This document shows, piece after piece, positions 59,594-64,000 of a stretch of 64,000 nt of DNA (position 1 is its first letter; each line of letters starts with the position of its first letter). The DNA is from Tetragonia tetragonoides (taxonomy: Eukaryota; Streptophyta; Magnoliopsida; Caryophyllales; Aizoaceae). A program made the position numbers and the translations under genes. Under the pieces are notes generated by a model. It searched no databases, was not told the origin of the DNA, and saw only the letters and a list, made by a program, of their open reading frames with translations. The stretch covers positions 15,039,000-15,102,999 of the forward strand of contig CM076145.1 of the NCBI GenBank assembly GCA_038025085.1, read 5' to 3'.

Positions 59594-61397
59594 CTAGTTT
59601 TATATCCGTGCTTCGCACAGACTCGTAAATATCTCTCGGAAATGAAGATAACTTCCTAGGTGATACCTCATGTCTGTTGTATTCCGCACAACTAATTCTA
59701 TATTTGACTATTTTAAAATTTTTTGTATAAAATACTCTTTTAAATTGATCTACATCTGAAATAAAATGAATTTTAAAAAATATTAATTTATGAACATAAT
59801 TTAATTAATGAAGTAAGATTTTTATTTTTTAGAGTTAGTTACGTAACTTAAAATATGCTATTTTGTAGTTTGAAATAAGAAGCAAATAAATCATATAATA
59901 AAGTCGATTGATATTGATCATTTGGCACTTGGATCATAATTTGTTAAGATATGTGACAAAGTTGCACATGTGACGTCAACGTGTCATCTTTACACGAAAA
60001 TTCCCTCTTAAGTGGCGTCTACATGTTATCACTGCATAGTAAGGACCCAACTTATATAGGTCACATATATTTCCATTTAAATCCTTTTTCAAATCCAATC
60101 CATTGAAATAAGATTTATGATTTTTTTGACTTACGTAACTAAATTCATTTTATTTTTTAATATAAAAATATGCTAATAAATATATAATAAAGTTAACTAA
60201 TGTTGAGGCATTAAGGGGAAACACTTGGATGATGAATTGTTAGGTTATATGGCAAGCTTTGCTAATATGGCGACTTCGGTGTCATCGTCACACGATTTTG
60301 GGCCTCTATGTGGCGTCTTTCATGCCGTGCACACATGAAAAGAAAAAGAGAAACATTTTTAATTTTGTAATATAAAAAAAGCTAATAAATATGCAATAAA
60401 GCCAACTAATGATAAGACATTAATGAGTGACACTTTGATGGTGAGTTGTTAGGCTATGTGGCAAGCTTTGCTTACGTGGCGCTTAGGGGTCGTCATCACA
60501 AGAATTTACACCTCCTACGTGGCGTCCTACGTGTCGTGCCCACACGAATTGGACTCACTTTATACGTATACCAATGCGGCCCCTATGTGTCATCTTCACA
60601 CGAATATATCCCTCCCATGTGGTGTCTCACATGTCATCCTCTCACGAAAAGAACCCAACTTTATAAGACATAATACATATGCATCTTATTCTGAAGTATT
60701 TTCCGAACCTGATCCAATGGAGGAAGAATTATAATTTTTAAAGTTGCATAACAAAAGTTATTTTATTTTATAATCTTAACAATATGATAATAAATAAAAT
60801 AGGTTGTATTTATGAATTCAAATAATGAGTATCAATTAATGCTTGACACACTTGGATGGAGGCTTAGGTGGGTGCATACGTGTGATCACCACACGAACTT
60901 GGCGCTCACATGGCATCTTAGGTGTCATGCCGACACGATTTTAGGTGCTTGCGTGGCATCCTACGTGTCGTGGCCACACGAAATGGACTCACTTCTATAT
61001 GATGACAAAATTGAGCACATGTGGCTTCTACATGTCATCTTCACACGAACATTTCCTCTTATGTACCGTCCTACGTGTCGTCACCACACGGAAAGAACCC
61101 AACTTTTATAGGAGATATACATATATATATCTCGTCTTGAAGCGTTTTTCAAGTTCAATCCAACGGAGTCAGGTTTATAATTTTTTGGGTTACCTAACTA
61201 AAGTTATTTTATTTTGTAATTTAGAAATATGCTAATAAATTTGTAATTAAGTCAACTAATGATAAGACATTAATAATGGATGATGTGTCATACTACGTGG
61301 CAAATTTGTGCTTACGTGTCGGCTGACGTGTCATGCCCACACGATGTGGCTCACCTACGTGGCATCCCACGTGTCGGCACCACACGAATAAGGACTC

Positions 61398-61490
<93 letters not shown>
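59594..61490 (-). mobile_element. Helitron, chimeric A (left) and B (right)
   Basis: CTAGTTTTATATCCGTGCTT at 59594 with hairpin CCGTGCTTCGCACAG. The group A body runs to ACTCACTTCTATAT at about 61003, the usual A 5' end, then group B sequence (GACAAAATTGAGCACATGTG) runs to AAGGACTCAATTA(TA)n. The stretch 61005-61390 is almost identical to 57415-57805. Ten ACGTG(G/T)C motifs occur between 60474 and 61375. Confidence 0.75.
61400..61490. repeat. (AT)n at a Helitron-Helitron junction
   Basis: Follows AAGGACTCAA (group B 5' end) and is directly followed by TTAGTTTTAT of A4. Confidence 0.95.
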
Positions 61491-62881
<1,391 letters not shown>

Positions 62882-62884
62882 ATA

Positions 62885-63967
62885 GTAGGTTTTATCCCCA
62901 TGTTTCGCACGGGCTTGTAAAATAATTTTATGAATATATTTAATAATAAAATGCTTAAAATATTTGAAGTGAAATTATTAATATTTTTGATAAAATACAT
63001 TTTAATTTATTTTTGGAAAGAATTCTATCCATAGGATGCATGCTAATTCTTAAAAAATTTATAATAAGGTTGGACTAAATTTAAATAAAGAATAAAAGTA
63101 GTATATGTATACTAATTTTAATAAGTAATTCAATAAAAGAAAAAAATGAATAAACTCATTATGCATTAATGGTTTATGTACACGAAAAGTTAATACCTCG
63201 TGCTCGTTTTATACCGCATAACTAAAATTATTAATATTATCAGTAAAATACATTTTAATTTTATTTTTACAAAGATTTCTATCCATAGGATGCGACATGC
63301 TAATTTTTGAAAATGATACTTTCATGCCACCTCCATTTGTAATGAGATTGGACTATGTTTAGATGGATATGTACAGTAATTTTAATAAGTAACTCAATTA
63401 ATGAAAATAATGAATAAACTCATTCTGCATTAACGGTATATGTGCCCTAAAAATTGATAGCACATGCTCGTTTTATACCGCACAGCTAAAACTATGTGAC
63501 AAAGTTGAGCACATGTGGGGTCTATGTGTCATCGTCACACGAATATTTCCTCTTATGTGACATCCTACATGTCATTACCACACGGAAATAACGGCATCTA
63601 CGTGTCATTTTCACACGAATATTTCCTCTTATGTGACGTCCTACGTGTCACCACCACATGGAAAGAACCCAACTTTTATAGGACATATACATATATATCT
63701 CATTTTGAAGCATTTTTTAAATCCAATTCAACGGAGTCAGATTTATAATTTTTTGACTTACATAACTAAAGTTATTTTATTTTGTAATTTAGAAATATGC
63801 TAATAAATATGAAATTAAGTCAACTAATGATGAGACATGAATGATGGATGATGTATCATGCTGCATGGCAAGTTTGTGCTTACGTGTCGGCTTACGTGTC
63901 ATACCCACACGACGTGGCTTGCCTATGTGGCATCCCACGTGTCGGCACCACACGAAGAAGGACCCAG

Positions 63968-64000
<33 letters not shown>
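62885..64000 (-). mobile_element. Helitron group B (B4), runs off the window
   Basis: GTAGGTTTTATCCCCATGTT (first base of CTAG changed) with TTTCGCACGGG, followed by the group B body nearly identical to 37711-38788. It ends in AAGGACCCAGTTA(TA)n at the window edge. Confidence 0.8.

Noticed and set aside
57690..61400. Regularly spaced repeats that might suggest a CRISPR-like array
   Set aside because: Units are several hundred bases long, diverged and Helitron-derived; this is plant nuclear DNA.

Overview
The window looks like repeat-dominated nuclear DNA from a flowering plant, probably a eudicot. It is AT-rich, with spliceosomal introns, plant Ty3/gypsy and Ty1/copia LTR retrotransposons, hAT transposons, a tRNA-derived SINE and many Helitron ends carrying the plant-type terminal hairpin. 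I cannot name the species. I see no rRNA, no functional tRNA gene, no CRISPR array and no intact host protein gene. Almost every protein-like reading frame belongs to a mobile element and is broken.

Left part (1-4.7 kb): the 3' end of a Tat-like Ty3/gypsy element in + orientation. It holds a decayed antisense plant-mobile-domain (PMD) gene and a 3' LTR at 3813-4701. A solo LTR (149-1917) sits inside it with a perfect 5-bp target duplication. From about 5.3 to 17.6 kb lies one degraded hAT transposase gene, split first by a 2.6-kb solo LTR (9152-11736) and then by Helitrons (12171-16525). The Helitron/hAT junction at 16.1-16.6 kb has become a nested set of inverted copies separated by (AT)n tracts.

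Middle (18.8-33.3 kb): a CT-rich tandem duplication is followed by a nearly complete 13.6-kb Tat-like retroelement on the - strand (gag, protease, RT, two RNase H domains, integrase, all with disabling mutations). On the opposite strand, between integrase and the 3' LTR, it carries a multi-exon PMD gene with introns and a promoter-like block that is also conserved in the left-hand copy. Helitrons follow at 34.1-38.8 kb, then a short non-autonomous hAT (39.2-39.9 kb), a 3'-truncated copia element (40.85-43.3 kb), a 1.7-kb direct tandem duplication with nested 63-bp repeats (43.55-46.93 kb), a possible degraded multi-exon gene (47.6-51.1 kb) and a SINE (51.7 kb).

Right part (52-64 kb): LTR-like remnants and a second hAT element, then a head-to-tail array of at least six Helitron units from three sequence groups (here A, B and C), all in the same orientation and joined at (AT)n|CTAG junctions. 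The strongest candidates for something little described are this one-way Helitron array with its cassette-like internal repeats, the fold-back structure at 16.1-16.6 kb, and the intron-bearing antisense gene carried by the retroelement family.
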